64,000 nt of DNA from Hemerocallis citrina (Eukaryota; Streptophyta; Magnoliopsida; Asparagales; Asphodelaceae). Position numbers and translations under genes: made by a program. Each line of letters begins with the position of its first letter. Positions within the stretch are counted from its first letter, which is position 1. The stretch lies in NCBI GenBank assembly GCA_017893485.1, contig CM030364.1, positions 251,384,731-251,448,730 of the forward strand, written 5' to 3'. The notes under the pieces are model-generated. The model was not told where the DNA came from. It searched no databases and saw only the letters and a list, made by a program, of their open reading frames with translations. Below, piece by piece: positions 46,870-58,595 of the stretch.

Positions 46870-48580
46870 CCACCCGCCCCCCAGGGTCCAAGGCCTGGCG
46901 GCCTCATTCTCCAACGAAGACCTAGAAGGTGTTCGACTACCTTATTGTGAAGCCTTGGTGATCAGCCTTGGCATGGTGAATCACGAGGTAAGCCGTATCC
47001 TCATTGACAATGGAAGTTTCGTGAACATCTTGTTCCTTGCCGCATTTGAAGCGCTCAAACTCTCTTGAGAAAGACTGAAACTGGCAGAATACACGCTGCA
47101 CGGGTTTTCAAGAACTTCCGTACAGATCGAGCGGATAATCACGCTCGACGTCACAGCCATAACAGTCCCGAACATCCGAACAGAAGTCATGGATTTCATG
47201 GTGGTTAACGTCAAAGTTGCCTGCAATGTGATCCTGAGCAGGCCCGGCCTCTGTTCCCTTCAAGTGGTGCCCTCGGCATACCAATTGAAAATGAAATTCC
47301 CAACCGACCACGGAGTTGGCGGGCTTTGAGGCAATCAAGAATCGGCCAGGTCTTGCTACATGGCAGCGGTAAGAGGAAAGTTTTCCCCTTCGAAGTGGTC
47401 AAACTTCTATACGACAAAAACTCATTGGACTCCGAGCTCGACAAACAATTGGAGGAAATCCCATTCACCAGGGAGGATAGATCTAAATGGTTCTGAGTGA
47501 GCTAGTCCCTTGCCCCAGACCTAAAACTGGCAATCACTTACTGTATCAGGCAAAATGTTGATCTCTTCGCTTTTACGCTGTCGGATATGCCAGGAATCTC
47601 AGAGGACCTCATCATGCACAGACTGAGCGTCCACCCGAATTCAAAGCCTGTCCAGCAGAAGCATCGCAAATTCACTCCAGAGAGGCAGCTGGCGATCAAA
47701 GAGACATCTTCCCACAGACACAACTCGGTCCATGACCACCCGCCCCCAGGGACCAAGGCCTGGCGGTCTCATTCTCTAACGACGACCTAGAAGGTATCCG
47801 ACTACCTCATTGTGATGTCGTGGTGATCAGCCTTGGCATGGTGAATCACAAGGTGCACCGTATCCTCGTTGACAATGAAAGTTCCGTGAACATCCTGTTC
47901 CTTGCTGCATTCGAAGCGCTCAAACTCTCTCGAGAAAGGCTGAAACCGGTGGGATACACGCTGCACGGGTTTTAAGTCACTCATGTACAGATCGAGGGGA
48001 TAATCACGCTCGACGTCACAACCGGAATAGTCCCAAACATTCGAACAGCATGGATTTCATGGTGGTCAATGTCAAAGCTACCTACAACGTGATCCTGGGC
48101 AGGCCCGACCTCTGGTCCCTTTAAGTTGTACCCTCTGCATACCACTTGAAAATGAGATTCCCAACCGACCACGAAGTTGGCGTGCTCCGAGGCAATCAAG
48201 AATCGGCCAGGTCTTGCCACATGGCAGTGGTAGGATGTAGAGTTTTTCCCCTCGAAGCGGTCGAACTTCTGTCCAACAGGAACTTATTAAGCACTGAGCC
48301 CATCGACCAATTGGAGGAAATCCCCTTCACTGGGGAGGATAGATCTAAATTGTTCCGAGTGAGCTAGTCCCTCACCCCAGACCTAAAACTGGCCATCACT
48401 GACTGCATTATGCAGATGATCTCTTCGCCTGAATGCCGTCGGATATGCTAGGAATCTCAGAGGACCTCATCATGCATAGAATGAGCGTCCAGCCGGATTC
48501 AAAATCCGTCCAGCAGAAGCGCCACAAATTTGCCCCCGGGAGGCAGCTGGCGAACAAAGAAGAAGTGGACAAGCTCCTTT
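46870..48580 (+). repeat. 868-bp tandem duplication within gypsy pol
   Basis: Copy A (46870-47737) and copy B (47738 to about 48580) both start CCACCCGCCCCC and both contain AGGCCTGGCGG, GTGATCAGCCTTGGCATGGT, TGAACATC and GAATCTCAGAGGACCTCATC, ending GAGGCAGCTGGCGA. The unit covers the protease and the linker to RT. The copies differ at many positions and by small indels, so the duplication is old and not a simple assembly repeat. Only copy B continues into RT. Confidence 0.9.
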
Positions 48581-51530
48581 TGGCTCGTTTTATCCAGGAG
48601 GTCATCTATCCCGAATGGCTGGCCAGCGTAATGATGGTGAAGAAACCGAGAGGAAAGTGGGGGATCTGCATAGACTTCACAAACCTCAACAGGGCCTGCC
48701 CCAAAGATCAATTCCCCCTTCCGAGCATCGATGCCCTGATAGATACGACTTCTCATTACGAACTGTTGAGCTTCATGGATGCCTTTTGAGGCTATAACCA
48801 AATCAGGATGTTCCCCTCTGACATCCCCAAAACTGCCTTCGTGACTGACCAGGGCCTATACTTTTACCGGATCATGCCCTTCGGGCTGAAGAATGCTGGT
48901 GCTACCTACCTGAGGCTCGTCAATCGGGTGCTTAAGGAGCAAATAGGTCGGAACATGGAGGTCTATGTCGAAGACATGCTCATCAAAAATTGCTGAGGCC
49001 CAGACCACGTCACTGATCTAGAGGAAGCCTTCGGAGTCCAAAGTTCCTACAACATGAGACTCGACCCCTCCAAATGCGCCTTCGACGTCACTTCGGAGAA
49101 ATTTATCGGATTCATGGTCAGCCGGCGGGGCATCGAGGCGAACCCTGAGAAGATCCAGGCCATACTGGACATGGCCCCTCCAAAAAATGTCAAAGAGGTC
49201 TAGAGGCTCACGGGTCGGCTGGCGGCCATCGGCCATTTCCTTTCCAAATCCAGTAAAAAGTCGCTCGAGTTCTTCAAATCCCTCCGGCTGGCTAAAGGCT
49301 TTGAATGGGGAGAACTCCAGCAGCAGGCCTTTGATCAGATTAAGACCTACTTGTCCAACCCCCCCTCCTCAGCAAACCAGAACCGGACAAGTCCCTCTAC
49401 CTCTACCTGGCCGCATTTGAAAGTGTGCTCAGTGCCGTACTTGTCAGGGAGGAAGATGGGGTCCAGAAACCCATCTATTATGTTAGCAAAGTCTTGCATG
49501 AGGCGGAGCTCCGATATGCCTGAATGGAGAAGGTTGCCTACTCAATGGTGATGGCAGCTCGGAAACTTCGACCGTATTTTCAAGCTTACTCCATTCAAGT
49601 ACTAATAGATCAGCCGCTCAAGCTCATTTTTAAGAAACTGGAAAACTCCGAGCGACTAATCAAATGGTCAATTGAGCTGAGTCAACACGACATCAACTAC
49701 AAACCCCGGACCGCCATCACGGGGGAAGCCCTCGCAGAATTCATCACAGTGTACCATTTCTGAAGCACCCAAGATCCTATAGCAGGATCCCACTTGGGAG
49801 ATTTATGTAGATGGATCGTCCTGCGAGGAAAGAAGCAGAGTTGGCACATACTTTGTGGTCCCGATGATTTTGTCCTCTAGTATTCCTTGCACCTCAATTT
49901 CTGGGCCTCTAATAACAAGGCGGAATACGAAGCAATGATCGTCGGCCTCACACTGGCCCGCAATGCAGGGACAAGACGAGTAAGGGCCTTCAGCGAATCT
50001 CAACTCGTGGTTAGCCAAATCTCGGGGGATTACGAGGCCAGCGATGCCTGGATGGTCCGATACTTGGCGCGCATCAAACTCATCATGGGAGACTTCTAGC
50101 ATGCCGCCATCGAGTGGATACCCAGGGAACTGAATAGTCAGGCAGACGCCTTGTCCAAGCTTGCCTCATCATCATTCGAGGGCCTCGACCGCACGGTCCT
50201 CCACGAGCCAAGCATAGAGAGGCCCGAGGTCGTCTGCCTCAATATGGGTGTGCAATTGCATAATTGGATGGATCAAATCCACAAATTCTTGTTGGAAGGC
50301 TAACTACCTGAAGACTCTGTCGTGGCTAGGAAGATAAGGGTCCGGTCACAAAGGTTCACCTTAATCAAGAATATCTTCTTCAAACATTCGTACACAAGGG
50401 TGGACGGCAGGCCTTCCCTCCAATGTCTGGGTCCCAATGAAACGAGGTATACGCTGGAAGAGCTGCACGAAGGAATTGGAGGGTGCCATATAGGTAGCAG
50501 GTCGCTTGTGAGAAAGGTGCTCAACCACGGGTACTACTGGCCGACCATACTGCAAGACACTTGTGAGCTCATTAAGCAATGCAGCCCCTACGAGAGATTC
50601 TCCTCGATCAGACACTTGCCCCAAGAAGAACTCAGGTCGTTGTCCAGTCCCGCCCCATTCTCCATGTGGGGGATGGATCTAGCCAGCCCAATTCCGAAGG
50701 CGACAAGCCAAAGACGTTTCCTCATCGTGGCCATCGACTACTTCACCAAATGGGCCAAAGTCGAACCCCTAGCCACAATCACCGAGCATCAATCCCAACA
50801 ATTTTTCTGGAAGCACATTATCTGTCAGTTCGGTATCCCACGCATGCTCATCACCGATAATGAAACACAATTCACCGACAAAAATTTTCGAAGGTTCTGC
50901 GGAGACCTCGACATCCAACAACGGTTCTTATCAACAGCTCATCCCCAATCGAACGGTTAAGCTGAAACGTCAACTGCCAAATTCTTGACGGCCTCAAAAG
51001 ATAAATAAGACAATCTCCTAAAGGATTGTGGGTCGACGAACTGCCGAGAGTCCTATGGTCATACGGAACAACCAAAAGAATCTCTACGAGCTAGTCCCCA
51101 TTCAATCTAACGTACGGGATATAAGTTATCATCCCACTAGAGGTTAGGCTCCCTTCGCCTAGGATCATGGGCTTCAATGAGGAATCCAACTCGAGCGACC
51201 TCAGGGCCAACTTGGACCTGGTCAATGAAATTCGTGAAAGATCCTCCATCCGACGAGCCATATACCAACAGCAAGTTAAGAGGATCTACAACAAAAAGGT
51301 CCGTACTTTTGACCTAAAAGAAGGCGACCTCGTACTCAGAAGGCTTTCTATTTCCGGCCCCGACAAAAAGGGAAACTCGCCCCTAACTGGGAGGGCTCGT
51401 ATAAGGTCTTCGAAGTGGTACGCTCAGGTACGTACCAACTCGAATACCTAGAGGGCAAGGCAGTCAAGTGACCCTGGAATGTGGAGCACCTTATTAAATT
51501 CCGTGAGGAGAGACGTCTTCCGCACTCGTA
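46870..51530 (+). pseudogene. pol: gypsy pol pseudogene: protease, RT, RNase H, integrase
   Basis: The order protease-RT-RNase H-integrase is that of Ty3/gypsy. The protease core is ILIDNGSFVNILFLAAFEAL in copy A and VDNESSVNILF in copy B (see the duplication). RT has MVKKPRGKWGICIDFTNLNR, FRIMPFGLKNAGATY-like YFYRIMPFGLKNAGATYLRL and YVEDML (48964-48978), where the family has YVDD. RNase H motifs (NNKAEYEAMIVGLTLARNAG, NSQADALSKLAS) follow. Integrase shows GMDLASPI, LIVAIDYFTKWAKVEPLATI, LITDNETQF and HPQSNG-stop-AE. Stops include 48787-48789, 48994-48996, 49201-49203, 49521-49523, 49761-49763, 50301-50303 and 50958-50960. After 50960 several frame changes occur to the C-terminus near 51530. 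It is non-functional. Confidence 0.92.
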
Positions 51531-51639
51531 GTAGGCCCTACTCCTCTTTTTATGTTGTATCCCATTGTAAACTTGTACAAAAGCAATGATTTTTTTTTTA
51601 CAAACATGTAAACATGTCAAAACACAACAGAGAACAAGC

Positions 51640-52010
51640 TACTGGCCCTCATGTCCTCGCTCCTCGGCTTGGACTTCTACCACCTACGAGGGATTCTTCA
51701 ATCCCTCACGCCCTCGCCCTCGGCTTGGACTTTGACCACCTACGAGGGATTCTTCAATCCCTCACATCCTCGCCCCTCAGATTGGACTTTGACCACCTAC
51801 GAGGGATTCTTCAATGCCTCACGTCCTCGCCCCTCGGCTTGGACTTCGACCACCTACGAGGGATTCTTCAATCTCGCACGTCCTCGCCCTTCGGCTTGGA
51901 CTTCGACCACCTATGAGGGATTCTTCAATACCTCACATCCTCACCCCTCGGCTTGGACTTCTACCACCTACGAGGGATTCTTCACTCTCTTACGTCCTCA
52001 CCCCTCGCCT
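51640..52010 (+). repeat. ~60-bp minisatellite downstream of gypsy pol
   Basis: About six units of 59-60 bp contain CTCGGCTTGGACTT, GACCACCTACGAGGGATTCT and TCAATCCCTCACGTCCTCGC. They lie in the 3' non-coding region shortly after the integrase end. Frames run through the array on the plus strand because the period is close to a multiple of three. Confidence 0.92.
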
Positions 52011-53607
52011 CTTACCTCGATATAGCTACCAAGCTTCGCTCAAGACCTCTAGTTCGGCATCGACTCACTAATTACCTAAGTTTTAATTTGATTTGAGGCC
52101 ATCACCCCCAGAGAGGACCTCTAAGCGTCATGCACCAAGTTGATCCCCCTTCCATCTCCTAATAGCTAGGGGTAAAGTAGCCTTTAACGCGTCTACCCCT
52201 AACTGCTAGAGGGTGGTAGAAGACCCACCAGTTATAGGGACCCTCGGTTGAAATTTTTATTTTTGGCACTCGCCTTCGACAAATACCTCGAACCCCACGC
52301 TCCGAGTTGGCCCCCCTTCCACCCTCTAACACATAGGGGTAGAGCAGCCTTCATCGCCGCTACTCCTAATTGTCAGAGGGTGACAGGAGAGTCACAAGTT
52401 GCGAGAACTCTGTGAAGTGAGGAAAGAAAAATGGTTGGGGTGGGGGTTATATAGCCCAACGCGAGGCACATTATTGGCATGGGAAGTCGAAACGGCTATC
52501 AGGCACATTTATGACATTGGAAGACAAAACATCCCGCATTACCATTCATTGATAATCGGCCTATGCTCGGCATGCACCTCGAACGAACGTCGGGCTTTCT
52601 CGCAAATCACACAGGGCTCGACGCTTGACCTGATCCTCAAGCTGACCACCTGACCCCTCGGCCTCACATGGGATTCGCGAGATTTCTTAATCTCTCATCC
52701 TCGCCACTTCTCGTCCTTGCCACTCTGCTCGGATTTCGGACGCATGCACATGGCAAAAGAACTCCGAAAATGCCAATAAAAACATGTTTTCTTATTATTA
52801 TTTCAACCAACAGAAGCATATCAATACAATCAGTGCAACTATGTTACATCACTCAAAATAAAGCTCCAATTTATGGCCGCAGGGTTGGTACAGACCAGTT
52901 CAAGGCTGGACGAAGGAGTTTGCTCCTCTACAGGATCTCCCGGGTCGCCAAGGTGGACACACCCGCAGCAGAGCTCTGGGCGTCATCTGGCCTCATGAGT
53001 CCCAGCTGTAGGATCGGTAACTAGACTCCGGCCGAAGGGCAGGCGCTACCGGAAGAAGCGGATCAGGATCCTGACATCCCGAACATTATCTTGTATCATT
53101 GTATCTCTAACTATTTCTCCACAATGACCTCATTAAGGAAAGATTCGGACGACGGTCGTCGGACGGAAGTGCCAGACGATGAAAATGCAGCTTCCGCGCT
53201 CCCCAAGTCTCGGTTGGCTATCAACTTCTTCAAGCGCGCCAACTCCAGGCAAAGTCCCTTCGACTTATCCATAAAATATTGGACAGCAGCTTCTCGGTTG
53301 CGAGTCTCTTTACAGTACCAGGTCAATACAGAATCTAAGGCCTTGACCTTGCCCCTAAGTCATGCAAGCTCGGCACTTCTAGGGTCTACATCAAGGGGGG
53401 CGTCCATTTGCCAAAGAGAGAGAGAACATTATCCCAAGCCCCATACACTGCAAAATCCAGAAATCTCACAGGAAAAATTATGCAAAATTTCACAAGTTAA
53501 AAGGTTCGGCCAAAAATTCTTTTCATAAATAAAAATCCTTACGAACGAGCGGTGACCAGTCAGCGTTCGGCAAAGTACAAATGGAAACAGAAAATCAAGT
53601 ACAAGCA
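52010..53607. other. gypsy 3' region, non-coding, with a diverged direct repeat
   Basis: Two related stretches (about 52100-52240 and 52300-52400) share CCCCCTTCCA(T/C)C, TAGGGGTA, CCCTAAYTG and AGAGGGTG, a diverged duplication. The remainder is GC-moderate sequence with no recognised product. Minus-strand frames at 53111-53326 (71 codons) may belong to a downstream exon of the antisense gene, but I cannot show a splice. Confidence 0.5.
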
Positions 53608-55806
53608 TTACTGTGAAGTGGTTAGGCAAACCTCTTCATCGGCAACGGGTGCGGCATCAGGGTCGGCCCCGATAACTTCTTCATCGCCACCACCTCCGGG
53701 AGTCGGCAGGTGGTCGGGCAGCTTCATGTCATAGTGGAATTGATCAAGCTCCAACTCGGGGTGGTAGTACTTGACATGCCCGATCGTCAGGGCATAGACC
53801 TCATCCTGGACCTCGATGACCTTGTCTATGCCGGCCTGCTTGATCATCTTTATCTCAAGGGTGGCTGCCTTCTTCAACTCGCCCTCCTTCCTCAGGCTGG
53901 AGTCGGCCTGAGAAGCTAGATCGATCTGAAGAGCTTAGTTATGGGATTCGGCCGCCAACAACTTAAATTTGAGGTCCTTCATCTCACGCTCATAGCATTG
54001 AGCATTCCTCACCTGCCTTTTCAGCTCTCGGTGATGCAGCTTCATCACCTGGGCACCCTCCATGCACGCCTACAGCCGAGGTAATGAAAATTTGACACAA
54101 AAAATAGAAATAGCAACACTAAAATACAAGGAAATCAGGGCGGAACGAAGCTTACCTGTATGCTCGCTTGAGCTCACCTCATGTAGCTGGACTCAATGGT
54201 ATCACACGACATTGCCTCCTAGTCCCGAGGCGGAGCGAGCTTCTCAACCTCCTCGATTGCCATGGGTCCCTCGGACAAGGTATCGGCGACCCGAATGGCC
54301 CAATCAGAGGCCCACGGTAGGAGCCCTGCGTAGCCCAGGACCTCCTGGGACTCCGGATTGACAGGAGGGAGGCCACTCCTCACGACCTCAATAACCTTCA
54401 GGTTACTTGAGCTTAGGGCCGCCTTGGAAGGGCCGGGAGTACCGGGGACCTCCCGAGTCTTCAACCTCTTCGACGCCGAGTGGGAAGGTTCTTCGGAACC
54501 CCCCTCGGAAGAGACCTTCCCCTGCTTCTCCTTCTCGGCCTGATCGGCTTTCCTCTTATTCAGCAAGGCCCTCCTTTGCGCGATCTCAGCATCGTCCATT
54601 TCTGCAAAAGAAAGATAAGGGCATAAGACGAAGAAAATAACTTGAATAAAAATGCAACAAAAGACATACTATATTTAATGTGGCTCGGTCCGATCCGAGC
54701 TAGATGCCTCTTCGTCATATTCGGCCAACCAATGCTGCTTCCCGCACATATTCGATCGACCTCCGCCCACTCCTCTGCCGTCAGATCGGCCTTTCGGGGG
54801 CTCTTAAGGTTGGGCTTGTAGAAACTCCACTTCGTGGGTATCACACAGGGTGTCTTACTCCGAACGACGAAGTATTTCCCCTTTCACCCCTTTATCGAGT
54901 CCACGTGGCTGTGAACGACCTTCTTTCCTTAGCGGGGCAAGATATAGTAGATCCCTTCGTACTCGCTCGACGAGCTGATGCCCAAAACAGCTCGGAGGTA
55001 CATCAACCTTAGCGGCACGGGAACCCCCCTCTCTTTGCAAAGCAATATGAAGCACACGAGCTGCTTCGAAGATTTCAGCCCATGTTGCATCAGATTTAAC
55101 GACGCCCATGACAAGACATTCTGGATGAAGGGGTGGATAGGCAGACGCAAGCCCGAGCTAAACGCATCCATAGGGAACACATAGAAGCATGGCGCTAAGT
55201 TATCCTTGGGTCGGATCCTAGGGTTGGGGATCGACATCTCGTAATTTGGATCAATGAAGTAACTGGCTCGGATGATCGGGAGATCGTCCGCGGTTAAAAC
55301 AGTTAGCATCTTATCCATTGAGATCTTCGTTCGACCCAACGAAGATGGCTGCACACCATAACGGACTAATTCCTTGACATCGTCCGGATACATTCTGATT
55401 GAACTCGACTGCCGAAGGAAGAGAATGTCGAGTCTGATTTCCGGAGCCATCTCATCGGGACTATCCGGCAAGGTCCACTTCATTTTCTTTCGTCGGACAC
55501 GAGGGCCCTTCGGGGGGGGGGGGGTCGCCAAATGCGCCAGATTGGGATTCTCTGCCTCATCTTCTTCTAATCATACAACTACTTCGTCCTCCTCCCCTCT
55601 ACCCACCACTTCCACTTCCTCACCCAGCTCCTCCATGTGCACACTCCCTTCCGAGTCACTCGACTCCACTACAAAAGGTTTTCTACTACGGATCCGCTGG
55701 ACATCATAAATTGTCTCCCTTGTCTCCCAAGACGTGGAGTAGGATAGATGTGGGTCTTCGCACCTAACCGAGGTAGAGGCTGACGAACCGGACAGAGCCC
55801 TCGACA
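53608..55806 (-). pseudogene. Antisense gene of the Tat-type gypsy (Transposase_28-like), broken
   Basis: The gene runs opposite to gag-pol, between pol and the 3' LTR. The likely start is the ATG at 55806-55804 (MSRALSGSSASTS). After an acidic tract there is a TGA at 55571-55573, then an open stretch with PDSPDEMAPEIRLDIL, YVFPMDAFSSGLRLPIHPFI and CKERGVPVPLRLMYLRAVLG, the pattern of the putative gypsy-type transposon family (Pfam Transposase_28). Introns fit at 54602-54669 (GTATGT...TTTGCAG) and 54070-54155 (GTAAGC...TGTAG). The next exon is K/E-rich (AEIAQRRALLNKRKADQAEK), and the last a predicted coiled coil with TAA at 53935-53937, ending at 53608. Tat elements are known to carry antisense genes of unknown role. 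Two or more stops mean this copy is dead. Confidence 0.75.
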
Positions 55807-55942
55807 TTATGAAATCACTAACCTGTTTGAGTTGCCAGAAAATTGCTAAAAATTTCATCGCTGGTGATTGCACTGCGCTAGATAAGAAAACTTGGAGACT
55901 TAGAGAGAGAGAGCTAAAGCGAGAAATGAAGGGGGGGGGGGG

Positions 55943-55948
55943 TATATA
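55943..55948 (-). promoter_or_regulatory. Candidate TATA box of the antisense gypsy gene
   Basis: On the minus strand TTTAGTATATACCCC lies about 137 nt upstream of the antisense ATG. A GAGAGAGA/CTCTCT-rich leader (about 55895-55915) lies between. The position suits a separate promoter for the antisense gene; this is an inference from sequence only. Confidence 0.4.
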
Positions 55949-56129
55949 CTAAACCCCACGACTCCTCGATTTCTGCAAATCTTGCAACTCCTCGAATTCT
56001 ACAAACATGACGTCAGCATCTCACGTGTCACTACGGGAGTGCTCCACGTGCGGCGCGACTCCTCTCCCAGTCGACTTTTTCACCAAGTCTAGAACGCTCG
56101 AGCCTCGACATACACTTCGAGCCCGCCAA

Positions 56130-57395
56130 CAAAGAAACATTCTTTTGATCAACCACCAAGGCTCGACGCTCGGCATGTGCCTCGAGCAGCCAACCAACTT
56201 TCTCCCCGAATAGTGCCTCAAGCAAGGCCATCAGGCTCGATGCTCGGCATGCGCCTCGAGCAGGCAGCTAGCTTTTCTCAATAAGCGCCTCAAAGCAAAG
56301 CCAACAAGCTTGACGATCGGCATGTTCCTCGAGTAAGCATCCAACTTTCTCTCCAAAAAGTGCCTCAAGCAAGGCCATCAGGCTCGACGCTCGGCATGTG
56401 CCTCGAGCAGGCAGCCAACTTCCTCTCAAAAAGTGCCTCTAAGCAAGGCTATCTGGCTCGACGCTCGGCATGTGCCTTGAGCAGGCACCAGCTTCCTCTA
56501 AAAAAGAGCCTCAAAGTAAGGTCATCAAGCTCGACGGTCGGCATGTGTCTCGAGTAGGTAGCCATCTTTGTTCCAAAAAGTGTCTCAAGCACGACCATCA
56601 GACTCGACGTTCGGCATGTGCCTCGAGCAGGCAGCTAGCTTTCTCTCCCAAAAAGTTCCTCAAGCAAGGCCATTAAGCTCGACGCTCGGCATGTGCCTAA
56701 AGCAGGCAGTAAGATTTCTCCCCCAAAAAATTGCCTAGTGCAAGGCTATCAGGCTCGACGGTCGGAATTTGCCTCGAGCAGGCAGCCGACATTCTCCTAA
56801 AAAGCACCTCAAAGTAAGGCCATCGGGCTTGACGCACGGCATGTGCCTCGAGCGGATAGCCAGCTTTCTCCCTTAAAAAGTGCCTCAAGCAAGGCCATCA
56901 GGCTCGACGCTCGGCATGTGCTTCGAGCAGGCAGCCAGCTTTCCCCCCCAAAAAGTGCCTCAAGAAAGGCCATCAGGCTCGACGCTCGGCATGTGCCTAG
57001 AGCAGGCGGCCGACTTTATCCTAAAAAGCGCCTCAAAGTAAGGCCATCAGGCTCGATGCTCGGCAAGTGCCTCGAGCAGGCAGCTGGCTTTCTCCTAAAT
57101 GCGCCTCAAAGCAAGGCCATCAGGTTCGATGCCCGGTATGTGCCTCGAGCAGGCAACCAGCTCTCTTTCAAAAAGCACCTCAAGTAAGGCCATCAGGCTC
57201 GACGCTCGGCATGTGCCTCAAGCAGGAAGCCAGCTTTCTCCTAAAAAGTGCCTCAAAACAAGGCCGTCAGGCTCGATGCTCGGCATGTGCCTCGAGCAGG
57301 CAGCCAACTTTCTCTCAAATAAATGACTCTAAGCAAGGCCATCCGGCTCGATGCTCGGCATGTGCCTCAAATAGGCAAGCAGGCAGCTTTCTCCC
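56130..57395 (+). repeat. ~73-bp minisatellite before the gypsy 3' LTR
   Basis: About 17 units contain AAGGCCATCAGGCTCGACGC, TCGGCATGTGCCTCGAGCAG, GCAGCCAGCTTTCTC and AAAAAGTGCCTCAAGC. Lengths vary from about 70 to 80 bp with scattered CpG transitions. Plus- and minus-strand frames in this stretch are repeat artefacts. Such 3' minisatellites are common in Tat-type elements and can seed satellite DNA. Confidence 0.93.
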
Positions 57396-57850
57396 TAAAA
57401 AAGTGCCTCGCTCAAAGCGCTCGGCACTGACCCACCAAGCTCGGAGCTCGGCACATGCCTCGAGCAGGCACACAGCTTCCTCTTAGAAAGCGCCTCACTC
57501 GAATCGCTCAGTATCGACCCATTAGGCTCGACGCTCGGCACGTGCCTCGAGCATGCGCACAGCTTCCTCTCAGAAAGCACCTCCCTCGAAGCACTCGGCA
57601 TTGACCCACCAAGCTCGGAGCTCAGCACGTGCCTCGAGCAGGCACACAACTTTCTCTTAGAAAGCGCCTCACTTGAAGCGCTCGATACCGACCCATCAGG
57701 CTCGACACTCAGAACGTGCGTCAAGCATAGGCACAACTTCCAATCAGAAAGTGCCTCGCTCGAAGCATCGACACTGACCCACCAAGCTCGGAGCTCGGCA
57801 CGAGCCTTGAGCATGTTCACAGCTTCCTCTCAGAAGCGCCTCGTTCGAAG
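57395..57850 (+). repeat. ~94-bp minisatellite, second subfamily
   Basis: About five units extend the previous motif with an extra block, GGCACTGACCCACCAAGCTC and GGAGCTCGGCACGTGCCTCG followed by AGCAGGCACACAGCTTCCTC. The subfamily shares the TCGGCAYGTGCCTCGAGCA core with the 73-bp array and so arose from it. Confidence 0.9.
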
Positions 57851-58040
57851 CAATAGGCACCAACCCCCCAGGCTCGGAGCTCGGCTCGGACATCGACCCA
57901 GTCATACACCAAGCTCAGCTCCGCTCCGACCCCAAACACTTGTTTTGGGAGCTCATTATCTCATCCTCACAAAAACACTCGCCTCCGATCTTTTCGCAAG
58001 AACGGACTACTCCTTGACGGCTGATGCACACAACCCTCTA

Positions 58041-58055
58041 GGAGTGTGGGGCTTA
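58041..58055 (+). other. gypsy polypurine tract region
   Basis: GGAGTGTGGGGCTTA directly precedes the TGATATGG start of the 3' LTR. The purine-rich GTGTGGGG is the plausible plus-strand primer site; it is short for a PPT. Confidence 0.55.
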
Positions 58056-58514
58056 TGATATGGGTATAAGTGACGTGGCCCAATTAGGGTCGCTGGATCT
58101 CCTCGATATTTGCTCATCTCAGATCATTAGGTCAAATGGTCCAATGGGCCTTCTTCCACTTCAGGTACATAGACAAAAGGGTCTGACCCAGTCCACCAGG
58201 GTCAGATGCCCGTTTACCCTGCCTATAAATACCAGGCCCCCTCCTCCTTGATAAAGGTAATAAAAAATTTCTCACCTGAACCCTAGTTTCCTATATCTTT
58301 TCCAGTGACTGACTAGATCGTCGTAGGGCCTGTCGCCAGAATTTCTCCCGGTATTTCTAGGCGCTTTGCAGGTGTTCGGTCGGCCGGCCACCAACGACTC
58401 TTTGGAGCTGACCTCCAGTAACAGACCGGATCTGCAGTTGAGATTTGTCCCTTCCACTTCATAAATTACAAGAACTTACATCTATTGCTCCCACACCAAA
58501 AACAAGCAACATCA
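58056..58514 (+). repeat. gypsy 3' LTR, 459 bp
   Basis: This LTR is complete from TGATATGG to AACATCA and is followed by the TSD CTTGT. It carries the TATA box TATAAATA (58224-58231) and the uninterrupted CACTA 2 target ACCCTAGTTTCC. Confidence 0.95.
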
Positions 58515-58595
58515 CTTGTTTTGACCTTGATATTTATAGCATACAAATCAACAATTGGCAACAGAAAAAATGTAAAAAGGGACATTCTTTTTTAC

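Larger units (their letters stand above)
28432..58514 (+). mobile_element. Ty3/gypsy retrotransposon, Tat type, with nested insertions
   Basis: The two LTRs start TGATATGGGTATAAGTGA and end AGYARCATCA. The 5-bp TSD CTTGT lies at 28427-28431 and 58515-58519. The order is 5' LTR (split), PBS-like site, gag, [hAT insertion], PR-RT-RH-INT, a long 3' region with an antisense gene and minisatellites, PPT and 3' LTR. The gag type, the long 3' region and the antisense frame with a Transposase_28-like segment are characteristic of the Tat lineage (Grande/Retand/Ogre group). Removing CACTA 2 and the hAT leaves about 13.6 kb. The LTRs differ at roughly one base in eight by eye, and the genes are heavily broken, so the insertion is old. 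Confidence 0.93.

Noticed and set aside
51614..52071. Overlapping plus-strand frames of 85-124 codons with PRPSAWTLTTYEGFF-like repeats
   Set aside because: They come from the 60-bp minisatellite after pol; the same peptide recurs in all three frames.
56031..57820. Several frames of 60-140 codons on both strands with C/S/R-rich repeats
   Set aside because: All lie in the 73- and 94-bp minisatellites and change frame with unit length. No start context or domain.
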